Source: Symbiodinium natans (lineage: Eukaryota; Sar; Dinophyceae; Suessiales; Symbiodiniaceae). From it: DNA of 64,000 nt. The stretch spans positions 91,001 to 155,000 of the forward strand of contig CAJNDS010002830.1 in NCBI GenBank assembly GCA_905221605.1, written 5' to 3'. The translations under genes and the position numbers were made by a program. Below, one piece after another: positions 63,805 through 64,000 of the stretch. The notes under the pieces were generated by a model. The model worked only from the letters and a program-made list of their open reading frames with translations, was not told where the DNA came from and made no database searches. Numbering within the stretch: the first letter of the stretch is position 1; every line of letters starts with the position of its first letter.

Positions 63805-64000
63805 TCAGAGAGACAGAGAGAGACAGAGAGAGACACAGAGAGACACAGAGAGACACAGAGAGACACAGAGAGACACAGAGAGACAGAGAGAGACAGAGAG
63901 AGACAGAGAGAGACAGAGAGAGACAGAGAGAGACAGAGAGAGACAGAGAGAGAGACAGAGAGAGACAGAGAGAGACAGAGAGAGACAGAAAGAGATAGAG
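63805..64000. repeat. Purine microsatellite (AGAGAGACAG)
   Basis: GAGAGACAGA and GAGAGACACA units of 10 bases, about 19 copies, running off the right edge. Confidence 0.96.

Overview
The window looks like nuclear DNA of a dinoflagellate, probably a Symbi­odiniaceae-type genome. The reasons are visible in the sequence: a 15-nt relict of the dinoflagellate spliced leader (CCATTTTGGCTCAAG, minus strand, 4485-4499); genes cut into many short exons whose introns start with GT, GC or GA and nearly always end in AG followed by G; interstitial TTTAGGG-type telomere-like repeats; long simple repeats; and non-LTR retroelements. Species identity is inference. No tRNA, rRNA, CRISPR or bacterial operon was seen.

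Every gene I could identify is on the minus strand, so the window reads right to left as one unidirectional block. From right to left: a retroelement cluster (51.9-59.5 kb) with one intact 911-codon reverse transcriptase, an inverted decayed copy of it, a fragment of a third copy, and a different broken LINE between them; a stretch of unassigned exons (43-51 kb); a TMEM144-like membrane transporter gene with a 24-nt microexon (41.3-42.7 kb); an intronless J-domain protein (37.3-38.8 kb); scattered exons and a 1.8-kb minisatellite (25-37 kb, minisatellite 29.0-30.8 kb); an ERp29-like ER protein gene of about 12 exons (21.6-24.6 kb); a cyclic-nucleotide-binding-domain gene (20.1-20.9 kb and beyond); a gene with six phase-1 exons that each encode a variant of one proline-rich repeat (12.5-14.6 kb); a protein of two ubiquitin-like domains (11.3-11.8 kb); a tandem pair of intronless paralogues with relict spliced leaders directly abutting telomere-like DNA (2.6-4.5 kb); and a partial F-box gene that leaves the window at base 1.

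The tandem pair sits in a roughly symmetrical frame of low-complexity DNA: a CTA-triplet array, telomere-like repeats, gene A, a short telomere-like joint, gene B, telomere-like repeats, another CTA-triplet array. This fits reverse-transcribed, trans-spliced mRNA that went back into the genome and then duplicated.

The genes do not form an obvious pathway. Two act in the secretory or membrane system (ERp29-like, TMEM144-like), two relate to ubiquitin (F-box, ubiquitin-like), one is a co-chaperone. Exon coordinates for the ERp29-like, TMEM144-like, cyclic-nucleotide and proline-rich genes were worked out by reading the minus strand by hand and checking that phases join; they have not been tested against RNA. 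Long parts of the window hold only short open frames whose coding status I cannot settle, and these are marked with low confidence.
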